Positions 45,115 to 53,330 of a stretch of DNA of 64,000 nt are shown here, in pieces (position 1 is the first letter of the stretch; every line of letters starts with the position of its first letter). The stretch comes from CAKZQX01 sp034435975 (GTDB lineage: Bacteria > Chloroflexota > Chloroflexia > Chloroflexales > Chloroflexaceae). Location: the NCBI GenBank assembly GCA_034435975.1, contig DAOTWD010000003.1:62001-126000 (forward strand), written 5' to 3'. Under the pieces are notes generated by a model. It saw only the letters and a list, made by a program, of their open reading frames with translations. It did not search any database and was not told the DNA's origin. Made by a program: the position numbers and the translations under genes.

Positions 45115-47099
45115 ATTCTGGTGGTTTTTGCTCTCGGCTCCGGTTTTCTGGCGCATGGCTTTCCAGTTCGATTCTGGCACCCGCATTGTGCTTTCTGCTC
45201 AGTCTCTCCGGTTATCTCACCACCCGCACAGAGGTGCATATGTTCGATGCACTCTCGTATGTGCTGGATGTCGATCGTAAACCCTGGCACGAACTGTTTC
45301 ATCCGCATCATCTGGCGTATGGGCCACTGGGCGCACTGATACGCAGTGGGTTGCATACACTGGGTTGGCATATAAGCGCACGTGTGCCGATGCAAGTTAC
45401 GAATGCCATAGCGGGTGCGCTCGGCGTGGCGCTGTTTTTTGTCGTTGTGCGCGTTGTCACCCATCGCACCGATCTCGCATGGTGTGGAGCGCTCTTGCTC
45501 GGTGCCAGTTATGCCTATTGGTATTATGCCATTGAGATCGAGGTATATACCATTGCAACCGTCTTTCTCGTTGTGTGCCTATGGTACATCGTGAGCTTAC
45601 TTCGGACACCGACGCCTGGTATATGTGCAGGTCTCGGCGTTGCGCAAGGGCTGGCAGTATTATTTCATCAGACCAATATCCTGTTGTCGGTGCCGGTACT
45701 GGTAGCATACATACTGGTACGACCTGGCATTGGTCGCCGCTGGGTCGTGGCAGGACTGGCATATACGCTGCCACTCGGTATCATTGTGGCTGGTAGTTAC
45801 CTGCTGGTCGGATTTGGGATCAGTGGCTTTCGTTCGTGGGCACAGTTTATGGCCTGGATAACGGCCTATGCTCGTACCGGTTGGTGGGGTGGGGCGATTA
45901 CGATCGATAACTGGGTTGATCTAGGTACGGGATTGGCCAACACAGTTGCTCAACCAGGGGGGGCGCTCCTGGGGTTGCTGCTGCTGGGATTGCTGATATG
46001 CTATCTGCGCCATCTGGTGCAGGGTTACCGTCGGCTTGTGCTATGTCTGAGTGCGTGGTTGGTGACCTATGGAGCCTTTTTTTTCTGGTGGGAACCGGAT
46101 AATATCGAGTTCTGGATTGCCAGCTTGCCCCCGCTGTTATTGCTGCTCTTGCTCGGCCTGCAGATGGGTGGCCCGGTCTGGCATCCTGGTGTCTGGGTAG
46201 CGCTGGTGCTGGGTCTGACCATGCTGGCGATGAACTATGATTCGATTACCCGGCGTGGGCGCATGGAGTATGACTGGCAGCGCCGCATTGCAGCGGCCCT
46301 GTCAGTCCGCAGTGCGCCTGGCGATTTGCTACTGGTGCCAGATGGCTTGCAGGAACTCTATTTGCCCTATTACGAGCAACGTGATAATGTATTGTCGTTG
46401 AACCAGGCCCTGTTTGAACACGAAGGTGATTGGGCTGCCGCCTGTCGTGCCGTTCGCCAACGCATTACAATAACACGAGAGCATGGCTTTGCCGTATGGA
46501 TCGATGACGTGGTGCTGTATCCTGGCAGCGATCGTGATGAGACGCGCTTGCTGGAGCGGTTTCGGCTGACGCCCCAGGCAGTGACACAGTGCTTTACGCC
46601 CTATATGCCAGAGCTAGATCCGCACCTTGTTGCCGGGTATGGGATCTATCATGCGCTGCCGGCAGCCCAGACGTTACTGGAGAGATCAGGGTGGGATTTT
46701 GCCCATAGCCGCCAGGGGTGGCGTGCCAGCAATATCGAACATGAGCGTTTCGCAGCAGGTTGGGAATTTATTCCTGGTATTGATCCGCAGTTGAAAAGTC
46801 CGCCGCTACACATTGATACCCGCCGCTACAATATCCTGGAGATCGACCTGGCGGCTGCCACCCAGGATCGGGACGCGCAACTCTTTTTTTACGATGAAGC
46901 CGGTCAGGTTGCGGAGGAGCGTTCGATCCGCTGGACATTGCCACCGGGCGATGCAGTGATAACCTATCGGCTGGAACTGGAAGGGCAACCAGGCTGGCAC
47001 GGAATTGTCACCGGGTTGCGGCTCGATCCGGTGAGCGTCGGTGATGGCCGCAGCGTGCGTGTGGAACGGGTGCGTCTGGTGCCAGTCGTTGAAGAATGA
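45111..47099 (+). CDS. GT-C-like (PMT/GT39-type) polytopic membrane protein
   Basis: A 662-residue protein with about ten or eleven hydrophobic helices in the first 400 residues. The first extracytoplasmic loop carries acidic residues and HPHHLAYGPLG, the layout of GT-C glycosyltransferases or DUF2723-like proteins that use polyprenyl-linked sugars. The C-terminal 260 residues are soluble and end in a jelly-roll-like beta domain (PLHIDTRRYNILEIDLAAATQDRD). It may glycosylate surface or pilus proteins, an inference from its coupling to the DUF192 gene and Tad locus. The family label is approximate. It ends exactly where a convergent gene ends. Confidence 0.7.
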   Translation: MNSGGFCSRLRFSGAWLSSSILAPALCFLLSLSGYLTTRTEVHMFDALSYVLDVDRKPWHELFHPHHLAYGPLGALIRSGLHTLGWHISARVPMQVTNAIAGALGVALFFVVVRVVTHRTDLAWCGALLLGASYAYWYYAIEIEVYTIATVFLVVCLWYIVSLLRTPTPGICAGLGVAQGLAVLFHQTNILLSVPVLVAYILVRPGIGRRWVVAGLAYTLPLGIIVAGSYLLVGFGISGFRSWAQFMAWITAYARTGWWGGAITIDNWVDLGTGLANTVAQPGGALLGLLLLGLLICYLRHLVQGYRRLVLCLSAWLVTYGAFFFWWEPDNIEFWIASLPPLLLLLLLGLQMGGPVWHPGVWVALVLGLTMLAMNYDSITRRGRMEYDWQRRIAAALSVRSAPGDLLLVPDGLQELYLPYYEQRDNVLSLNQALFEHEGDWAAACRAVRQRITITREHGFAVWIDDVVLYPGSDRDETRLLERFRLTPQAVTQCFTPYMPELDPHLVAGYGIYHALPAAQTLLERSGWDFAHSRQGWRASNIEHERFAAGWEFIPGIDPQLKSPPLHIDTRRYNILEIDLAAATQDRDAQLFFYDEAGQVAEERSIRWTLPPGDAVITYRLELEGQPGWHGIVTGLRLDPVSVGDGRSVRVERVRLVPVVEE

Positions 47100-48098
47100 T
47101 CAACGTGCCACGTGCTTGCCCTGATGGTGCACCACATCCCGTCCGGCAAGAATAAGGTAGCCATAGAGCACAATACCTGACCCTAGCGCAACTGTCAGCT
47201 TAAAAGCCAGCGGCAGATCTGACGGCGAGATAAAACCTTCGATAATACCCGCAATAACCAGGAGTGGTACGCAGCCGAGCAGTAACTGCACGGCACGGCG
47301 TGCCGCTACAACCAGTGCCGCACGCCGTGTGAGCAAGCCCGGTCGCAGCACTGACCAGCCAAGTTGTAAGCCAGCACCGCCCGCAACGAAAATAACGCTT
47401 AACTCGAGTACGCCGTGAGCAGCAACGAAGCCCCACAGATTATCAGCAAAACCAAAGAATTGTGCGGTACCCGCCACACCGCCTAATAACATACCGTTCA
47501 TTGCCAGCACATACAGGGTCAGTGTGCCAAACAGAATACCGCCGGCAAAAGCCAGAAAAGACACACGGATGTTGTTGGTCATAATCAATGAGGCGGAAGC
47601 GGCACGGCCCTGATCGTTAATGCTTTTCCACCACTCACGCTCGGCACGGATATCGGCAATAACGCCTTCAATACCAGGTATAAGCAGCGAAAGTGTTTCC
47701 GGGTCATAATATGCGATCCCAAAACCAACCAGTGCCGGTAGCATGAACATCAAGAACGAAGCCAGCGTATAGCCCCAGGTGGCACGAAAGGCACGTGGGA
47801 ACGTGATGGTAAAGAAATCGAGCATATACCGCATACGGGCACCCCGTTCACGGTAAATCATGCTGTGCGCTCGTGCCACCAGGCCGTTCAGATAGTCGCA
47901 GACAGGATGCTGCCCAAAATCGCGGCGTGCAACGGCCAGATCGGATGTAGCCTGGCGATAGAGATGTCCCAGTTCGCGGAGCTCTTCGGCCGACAGGGCG
48001 GTTATACTGCTCTGAGCACGATTCATAAGCGCCGTTAAGCGCTCCCATCTATGCCGATGCTGCGCAATAAAATCTTCAGCAAGCATGTTGACGACCAT
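47100..48098 (-). CDS. SpoIIM-like (stage II sporulation protein M family) membrane protein
   Basis: A 332-residue protein with a helical cytoplasmic N-terminal 100 residues (WERLTALMNRAQ...ELGHLYRQATSDLAVARRD, DYLNGLVARAHSMIY) and five or six helices (about 105-320). It contains the family signature NNIRVSFLAFAGGILFGTLTLYVLAMNGMLLGG and AAHGVLELSVIFVAGGAGLQLG. In sporulating Bacillus SpoIIM helps peptidoglycan hydrolysis at engulfment; homologues in non-sporulating bacteria have unknown roles. The ATG at 48098 overlaps the IPK gene by 23 bp; ATG 48086 is also possible. Confidence 0.87.
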   Translation of the reverse strand: MVVNMLAEDFIAQHRHRWERLTALMNRAQSSITALSAEELRELGHLYRQATSDLAVARRDFGQHPVCDYLNGLVARAHSMIYRERGARMRYMLDFFTITFPRAFRATWGYTLASFLMFMLPALVGFGIAYYDPETLSLLIPGIEGVIADIRAEREWWKSINDQGRAASASLIMTNNIRVSFLAFAGGILFGTLTLYVLAMNGMLLGGVAGTAQFFGFADNLWGFVAAHGVLELSVIFVAGGAGLQLGWSVLRPGLLTRRAALVVAARRAVQLLLGCVPLLVIAGIIEGFISPSDLPLAFKLTVALGSGIVLYGYLILAGRDVVHHQGKHVAR

Positions 48099-48906
48099 GG
48101 ATAATCGTTCCCAGACTGATAGAATGGCCTTGCAAGGCCGCGGTCAACAAACCCGGAGTAGGGCCGATCAGGTAGACGTCTAAGCCCGGGCGGGCCTGCA
48201 CCAGCCGCCACATTAGTTGTAGTTTACTGTACATACCGCCCGTGACATCAACAGCATGCGATGCACCTGCACCGCACAGCACCTGCTCGATATTAGCTGG
48301 TGTAATCAGGGGAATTGGCTCGGCCATCGGGTGCGTGTGCGGATCGGCAGTATACAGGGCAGCTTCGCCAACCAGAATAATGCGGGTGGGGCAAATGTCG
48401 GTATGGAGTACCAGGTAGGCAAACAGTGCCTCAGTGGAGATGATAGCGCTGCCCTGAAGAGTATCAAATGCCACATCGCCGTGAATAACGGGAATGAGCC
48501 TGTGTTCAAGTGCCTGTCCAATCGTACTGGTCTGCCAGCTTGTCAGTTCACCTGCGCTGCTCTGGAGTGATGCTGAGGGTTGTAGCGCCAGAGCGGGGAG
48601 ATCGGCAGCCAGCAGCGTGTCAACCACGATGCGATTCAGGCGCAGCGCGGCTGCGGATGTCTGCGCAAAGCCGATCCAGTCGTCGGCGGGAGCCAGGCCG
48701 CGGTGTACCCCATAACGAGCAGCATAGAGATGCCCAAACGACCCGCTGCCATGTCCTAGAAGCCAGCGCTGATCGGGCATAGTCTGCCAGACAGTGCGTA
48801 GTTCAGCGACAAGACGCCGAATCAGGAGCAAATCTGGTGCTTCCTGGCCGCGTTTATCGGTAATAACCGAGCCACCCAATTTAATAAATGTCAGCGGGTT
48901 TTGCAT
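48076..48906 (-). CDS. isopentenyl phosphate kinase
   Basis: A 276-residue amino-acid-kinase-fold enzyme with the IPK signatures FIKLGGSVITDK, LLGHGSGSFGH with the catalytic His region, and IPVIHGDVAFD. IPK phosphorylates isopentenyl phosphate to isopentenyl diphosphate, the last step of the alternative mevalonate route; the enzyme has been characterised from the relative Roseiflexus castenholzii. Residues about 165-215 (ILVGEAALYTADPHTHPMAEPIP) fit the kinase C-lobe. It lies between a UbiA prenyltransferase gene (15 bp upstream) and the SpoIIM-like gene (overlapping). Whether this organism uses a mevalonate or MEP route cannot be seen here. Confidence 0.92.
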   Translation of the reverse strand: MQNPLTFIKLGGSVITDKRGQEAPDLLLIRRLVAELRTVWQTMPDQRWLLGHGSGSFGHLYAARYGVHRGLAPADDWIGFAQTSAAALRLNRIVVDTLLAADLPALALQPSASLQSSAGELTSWQTSTIGQALEHRLIPVIHGDVAFDTLQGSAIISTEALFAYLVLHTDICPTRIILVGEAALYTADPHTHPMAEPIPLITPANIEQVLCGAGASHAVDVTGGMYSKLQLMWRLVQARPGLDVYLIGPTPGLLTAALQGHSISLGTIIHGRQHAC

Positions 48907-48921
48907 CAGTTCCCTGAGTTC

Positions 48922-49878
48922 CTATGTGCTACGAAAGATAAACAACAGTGCCAGCACGGTCATTCCCCATAGTACAATACTGCCTGCCAGAGGCACATCT
49001 TGCAACACTAGATCTTCCGGGCTACCACCACCATCACGTTGATAGATCAAATACAAATAGCGAAAAATAGCATACACAACGAATGGAATGGTGATCATTA
49101 ATACCGGATAGGGTTCTTTGGGTGCCACTGGTGCCGAGAAAGTCGTCATGCTATAGGCCATCACAATACTGGCGGTGACAATCGACATCATCTGGTCGAG
49201 CAGAGGAATAGAGTATTCGGTCAGAATACGGCGATGTTCACCCGCGCCGTCATCCAGCAGCACCAGTTCGTGGCGACGTTTGCCAATCCCCAGGAAAAGG
49301 GCCAGCAAACCCATACACACCAGTAACCAGGACGTAATGCTAATATCCAGCACGGCTGCACCAGCAACGGTACGCAAGACAAACCCGGCCGCAATGATCA
49401 GAATATCCAGGATGACAACATGTTTCAGCCAGTAGGTATAGAGCAAGCCTTGGATCACAATATAGGTGACCAGAACCGTCAGAAAGCCGAGATCTTGCCG
49501 GTCGATCCAGTAAGCGATCGGCAATGTTATACTAATTAATACTACTGCCGCAATCGCTGCAACGAGTGGGCTGAGCTTGCCGGAAGCCAGGGGACGGTTG
49601 CGCTTGCGCGGGTGCGCACGATCCTTCTCAATATCAACCAGATCGTTGATCAGATAAATGGCGCTGGCCGCCATACAGAAAGCAGCAAATGCAACGCAGA
49701 CACGTATGAAAGCATCAAACTCTAACCAGAGTCGCTCCTCGGAAAAGAGTAAAGCCGTGAATACAAAAACGTTCTTAATCCACTGCCGGGGACGCATAGT
49801 CCGCAGCAGATGCCAGAGCATAGCAATATTGATGGCAGAGGGTGGATTGAGTGGGCGATCCAGTAATCTATTTTTCAT
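48922..49878 (-). CDS. UbiA-family prenyltransferase (decaprenyl-phosphate phosphoribosyltransferase-like)
   Basis: A 318-residue integral membrane protein with about eight helices. The first Asp-rich motif is NDLVDIEKDRAHPRKRNRPLASG, the second is centred on GKRRHELVLLDDGAGEHRRIL. The N-terminal MRPRQWIKNVFVF and the long basic stretch are typical of the branch that includes decaprenyl-phosphate ribose-5-phosphate synthase (Rv3806c type) rather than quinone or chlorophyll enzymes. The product would be a polyprenyl-phosphate sugar for glycan assembly; this is inferred. The adjacent IPK gene supplies isoprenoid precursor. Confidence 0.87.
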   Translation of the reverse strand: MKNRLLDRPLNPPSAINIAMLWHLLRTMRPRQWIKNVFVFTALLFSEERLWLEFDAFIRVCVAFAAFCMAASAIYLINDLVDIEKDRAHPRKRNRPLASGKLSPLVAAIAAVVLISITLPIAYWIDRQDLGFLTVLVTYIVIQGLLYTYWLKHVVILDILIIAAGFVLRTVAGAAVLDISITSWLLVCMGLLALFLGIGKRRHELVLLDDGAGEHRRILTEYSIPLLDQMMSIVTASIVMAYSMTTFSAPVAPKEPYPVLMITIPFVVYAIFRYLYLIYQRDGGGSPEDLVLQDVPLAGSIVLWGMTVLALLFIFRST

Positions 49879-50296
49879 AATTTAAGGTCTGGTTCTATAG
49901 TATAGTAATCCTAAATAAGTCCTGAACAACCGGAGTTTCTGCTAAGGCCGGGACGGAGCGAGACTCAGGCTAAAGCCGGAACTCCGATTGATCACCGGGT
50001 ATAGAAGTGTTATAGACGTTCTGCAGCCGAGATCCGGCCCGATTTCGTCTGATGGGTTTCTGTCCACAAATCCAGCCAGAAACTATTGATACAATGAAAT
50101 CGGAAATATGTTGCTATGGATATAAACGCCCTGGTATGTTCTTTTATCTCGTACATATGGGCGGAACCGGTCTTCAATGACCTGTTGCATTCTACTCCAT
50201 CAGAGTATCAGGCGTCAACTACTTGACAGCGAGCCGGAAAAAATGTACCCTCTGTTATTACAGCAACCTGAGATCATATTGCGGTTGACTATAAGT
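49879..50296. other. 418-bp gene-free region between divergent genes
   Basis: The region upstream of ubiA-like (minus) and the VTT-like gene (plus) carries repeat A copy 3 (49930-49986). No clear gene or tRNA is seen. In-frame upstream starts for the plus-strand gene at 50177 and 50243 fall inside it, so part could be coding. Confidence 0.4.
49930..49986. repeat. dispersed palindromic repeat A, copy 3
   Basis: It begins CCGGAGTTTCTGCTAAGGCC and ends CTAAAGCCGGAACTCCG. The outer arms CGGAGTT / AACTCCG are perfect, while the inner left arm is partly rearranged. The preceding TCCTGAACAA resembles the flank of copy 2 (TCCTGAGGAAGTCGTGTGCAA), suggesting that the element extends leftward. Confidence 0.7.
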
Positions 50297-50884
50297 ATGG
50301 ATAATATACGGTCAGATACCCAATCCGGCATTGAGCCTGTTAAACCAGTTGTAGTTCCGCTCGAATCGGCCGATCATCCCTGGCAGTCAATCCTGCTGGT
50401 TGTAGGCACGGTGCTATTAACGGTGGCACTGGTAATGATACCCGTGGATCTGGTGCAAGGATTGGGGAATTTTGGCTATCTGAGTGTTTTTCTGTTGACC
50501 TTACTGGCGAGTGCCACCCTGGTCTTTCCCTCACCGGCACTGGGCGCGGCCCTGCTGGGTGGAGCGGCACTCAATCCCTGGATTGTCGGTGTCGTAGCGG
50601 GGATAGCAGCCGGGTTGGGTGAATCAACGGGCTATCTGGCCGGGTTAGGCAGTAGCACCTTTGCTGTCCGCTCACGTTTGTACCCTTCCATTGAGCGCTG
50701 GGTACACCGGTGGGGCATCCTGACCATTTTTATTCTGGCGGGGATTCCGTCCCCGTTGATCGACCTAGCGGGAATTGCAGCCGGGACGCTGCGGATGTCA
50801 TTCTGGCGCTATATGCTTGCCTGTCTGGCTGGCAAAACGGTGCGGTTTATTGGTGTGGCCTGGGTGGGGCACTGGTTTCTCTAA
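50297..50884 (+). CDS. VTT/DedA-like membrane protein
   Basis: A polytopic protein of about 195 residues resembling the SNARE-associated/VTT (DedA) family. It has a first helix SILLVVGTVLLTVALVMIPVDL, a re-entrant region NFGYLSVFLLTLLASATLVFPSPALG, the glycine-rich GVVAGIAAGLGESTGYLAGLGSS, and GIPSPLIDLAGIAAGTLRMSFWRY near the C-terminus. Members are thought to be lipid scramblases or flippases for polyprenyl-phosphate or phospholipids. The start is uncertain: ATG 50297 gives a 30-residue N-terminus, but ATG 50243 or an ORF start at 50177 is possible and none has a good ribosome site. Confidence 0.7.
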   Translation: MDNIRSDTQSGIEPVKPVVVPLESADHPWQSILLVVGTVLLTVALVMIPVDLVQGLGNFGYLSVFLLTLLASATLVFPSPALGAALLGGAALNPWIVGVVAGIAAGLGESTGYLAGLGSSTFAVRSRLYPSIERWVHRWGILTIFILAGIPSPLIDLAGIAAGTLRMSFWRYMLACLAGKTVRFIGVAWVGHWFL

Positions 50885-50898
50885 AGCAGATAGAATAA

Positions 50899-51501
50899 AT
50901 GCCTGAACTTTTGATTGCAACCCGGAATCGTGGGAAACAGCGTGAATTTGCGCACATATTTGCTAATGATAATCTGCGCCTCTGTACGCTTGATGATCTG
51001 GGGATCGATGTGGATGTGGAAGAGACGGGGGCAACATTCAACGCAAATGCAGCGCTCAAGGCCGAGACCTATTGTCAACTAAGTGGACGGCCTACACTCG
51101 CGGACGATAGCGGGCTGGAGGTCGTTGCGCTTCATGGGCAGCCTGGTGTCTATTCGGCGCGGTATGGAGGGCTGACAGGCGCGGCCCAGCTTGCATATCT
51201 GCTCCAGCAACTGGAGGGTGTGCCCGCAGAAGCACGCCAGGCACGGTTTGTGTGTGTGATAGCGCTGGCCCGACCTGGTGGCCCGACCGAGTTTGTCGAG
51301 GGAGTTCTGTCGGGAATGATCCTCCATGAGCCACGTGGGAGTGCAGGGTTTGGCTATGATCCGCTGTTTTATCTGCCAGAACTGGGGCAGACCCTGGCGG
51401 AATTGTTGCCGGCGCGGAAAAATGCGTTGAGCCATCGGGCAGCAGCCGCACAGGCGGCACGGGCGATTCTGACGCGCTGGCAAGCTGAGGGTGTGCTGTG
51501 A
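50899..51501 (+). CDS. rdgB: XTP/dITP pyrophosphatase (RdgB/HAM1 family)
   Basis: A 200-residue house-cleaning enzyme that removes non-canonical purine nucleoside triphosphates. Family motifs: LLIATRNRGKQREF, ETGATFNANAALKAETY, PTLADDSGLEV, GVYSARYGG, GSAGFGYDPLF and KNALSHRAAA. The start ATG at 50899 is 14 bp after the VTT-like gene. Its stop overlaps the next gene's GTG start by 4 bp (GTGA), so the pair is translationally coupled. Confidence 0.96.
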   Translation: MPELLIATRNRGKQREFAHIFANDNLRLCTLDDLGIDVDVEETGATFNANAALKAETYCQLSGRPTLADDSGLEVVALHGQPGVYSARYGGLTGAAQLAYLLQQLEGVPAEARQARFVCVIALARPGGPTEFVEGVLSGMILHEPRGSAGFGYDPLFYLPELGQTLAELLPARKNALSHRAAAAQAARAILTRWQAEGVL

Positions 51502-52325
51502 CGCTGGTAGTGACCGCGCTGGCTTCTGGGAGCAATGGCAATGCATTGCTGGTGCGCTATGCCGAAACGGCAGTGCTGGTTGATTGCGGGTTGGCAATGC
51601 GGGCGATTGAGCAGTATCTCCGTTTTGTGGGTATGTCACCAGCGGCGCTGCAGGCTATTCTGCTGACGCATGAGCATGGCGATCATGCCCTGAGTGCCGG
51701 CAATCTGGCACGGCGTTATAGTCTCCCGATCGTGTGCAACAGTGCAACACGGGCAGCGTTAGAACGTCATCTGGATGGTGTAGTCGTTGAGGAGCTACCG
51801 ATCAGTCAGCGTGCCAGTATCGGCCCGTTTGATGTCACCAGTTTTTTGCTGCCCCACGATGCCGCCGCGCCGGTGGGCTACTGTATGGCGGTTCATGATG
51901 TAACACTGGGTATCGCGGTTGATCTGGGTAGCTGGACGCCCGATCTCGTGACACGTCTGCGTGCAGCGGATCTGCTGGTGGTTGAAGCCAACCATGATCG
52001 CACACGGCTGCCAGCGGTTGGCTATCCGCTGGCAATCCGCCGACGCATTTTTAGCCCGCTCGGACATCTGGATAACGTGCAGGCAGGTACACTGCTGGCG
52101 CAGATTGGGGCCGATGGCCGTACGCGTGATGTCTGGTTGGCGCACCTTTCTGAACGGGCTAACTCGCCGCGAGTGGCTCTGAAGCGGGTGCAAGGTGTGT
52201 TGGATCAAGCCGGGGTATCAGCATTGCGCCTTTCTGTGCTACCGCGCAAGGCGATCCTGGCTCCAGGTAAACTCACAGTCTGGCAGAGTGATGCCAGACT
52301 GCGACAGATGGATTTGTTTGGTTAG
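51498..52325 (+). CDS. metallo-beta-lactamase-fold hydrolase (WalJ/YycJ-like)
   Basis: A 275-residue protein starting VVTALASGSNGNALLVR, with the dinuclear-metal motif ILLTHEHGDHALSAG, a His in LPHDAAAPVGY, the Asp in AVDLGS and VVEANHDRTRL, and LAHLSERANSP near the end. This is the YycJ/WalJ arrangement, suspected DNA- or RNA-processing nucleases involved in coordinating cell division with replication in Firmicutes. The start GTG overlaps rdgB. The C-terminal extension with PGKLTVWQSD is ordinary for the family. Confidence 0.85.
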   Translation: MTLVVTALASGSNGNALLVRYAETAVLVDCGLAMRAIEQYLRFVGMSPAALQAILLTHEHGDHALSAGNLARRYSLPIVCNSATRAALERHLDGVVVEELPISQRASIGPFDVTSFLLPHDAAAPVGYCMAVHDVTLGIAVDLGSWTPDLVTRLRAADLLVVEANHDRTRLPAVGYPLAIRRRIFSPLGHLDNVQAGTLLAQIGADGRTRDVWLAHLSERANSPRVALKRVQGVLDQAGVSALRLSVLPRKAILAPGKLTVWQSDARLRQMDLFG

Positions 52326-52362
52326 GGCGCCGAGGGGCGTCACCATACATAAGGAGCGCACG

Positions 52363-53292
52363 ATGGCGATCCAGAAGACAGACTATATCTGGTTCAATGG
52401 TCAACTGGTGGAGTGGGATAAGGCTACGGTGCATGTGTTGGCGCATGTCATCCACTATGGCAGCAGTTTTTTTGAGGGCATCCGCTGTTATCAAACACCG
52501 CGTGGCACGGCAATATTTCGCCTGACGGCGCACGTGCAGCGGCTGTTTGACTCAGCCAGAATTTATCGTACAACGATTCCGTATACCTGTGAGCAACTGA
52601 TTGCGGCGGTAAAGGAAACGGTGCGGGTCAATCGACTCCATTCGGGGTATATTCGTCCGGTGGTTTATCGTGGCCTGGGCACCATCGGTGTTGATCCATC
52701 CGCCTGCCCGGTTGAGGTGGCAATCGCTGCTGTCGAGTGGGGCAAGTATCTGGGAGCAGAGAGCCAGGAGCAGGGGGTTGATGTATGTGTCTCGTCGTGG
52801 AATCGCTTTGCCCCCAATACTCTGCCCGCATTATCGAAGGCTGGTGGTAATTATCTCAACTCGCAACTGGTCAAAATGGAGGCGCTGCGCCACGGCTACA
52901 GCGAAGGGATTGTCCTTGATGCGCAAAACTACGTCAGCGAAGGGAGTGGTGAGAATATTTTTGTCATTCGCGATGGCAAGGTTCTCACGCCACCGATGGC
53001 TTCCTCAATCCTGGCAGGCATTACCCGCGATACCGTGATCCACCTGCTGCATGAATTAGGGGTCGAGGTGCAACAGCAGGCCATTCCGCGTGAATTGCTC
53101 TATATTGCCGATGAGCTGTTTTTTACTGGAACAGCGGCAGAAATTACGCCGATTCGCTCCGTCGATGGTATGAAGATCGGAAATGGGCAGCGTGGATCAC
53201 TTACGGAAAAGGTACAGTCTTTGTTTTTTGGGTTGGTACATGGAGAACGCGAGGATCGCTACAACTGGCTGGAATATGTTGAAGAAAGGTAA
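52363..53292 (+). CDS. ilvE: branched-chain amino acid aminotransferase
   Basis: A 309-residue fold-type IV PLP enzyme that makes Val, Leu and Ile from their keto acids. Seen are YIWFNGQLVEWDKATVHVLAHVIHYGSSFFEGIRCY, the catalytic Lys in PALSKAGGNYLNSQLVKMEA, YVSEGSGENIFVIRDGKV, LAGITRDTVI and ADELFFTGTAAEITPI. This is the long bacterial form with an intact N-terminus. The ATG at 52363 has AAGGAG 7 nt upstream. The gene lies 37 bp after the MBL gene and is probably the last of the operon that starts at rdgB or earlier. Confidence 0.96.
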   Translation: MAIQKTDYIWFNGQLVEWDKATVHVLAHVIHYGSSFFEGIRCYQTPRGTAIFRLTAHVQRLFDSARIYRTTIPYTCEQLIAAVKETVRVNRLHSGYIRPVVYRGLGTIGVDPSACPVEVAIAAVEWGKYLGAESQEQGVDVCVSSWNRFAPNTLPALSKAGGNYLNSQLVKMEALRHGYSEGIVLDAQNYVSEGSGENIFVIRDGKVLTPPMASSILAGITRDTVIHLLHELGVEVQQQAIPRELLYIADELFFTGTAAEITPIRSVDGMKIGNGQRGSLTEKVQSLFFGLVHGEREDRYNWLEYVEER

Positions 53293-53301
53293 GCAAAAGT
53301 A

Positions 53302-53330
53302 TTGCATCGCTTCGCTCTATAGGCTATAAT
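53302..53330 (+). promoter_or_regulatory. candidate promoter facing gene-free DNA
   Basis: TTGCAT (53302-53307) and a perfect TATAAT (53325-53330) lie 17 bp apart just after ilvE. The transcript would start near 53337 and run into the gene-free, hairpin-rich stretch that follows. The -35 box has only the TTG half of the consensus. Confidence 0.45.
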
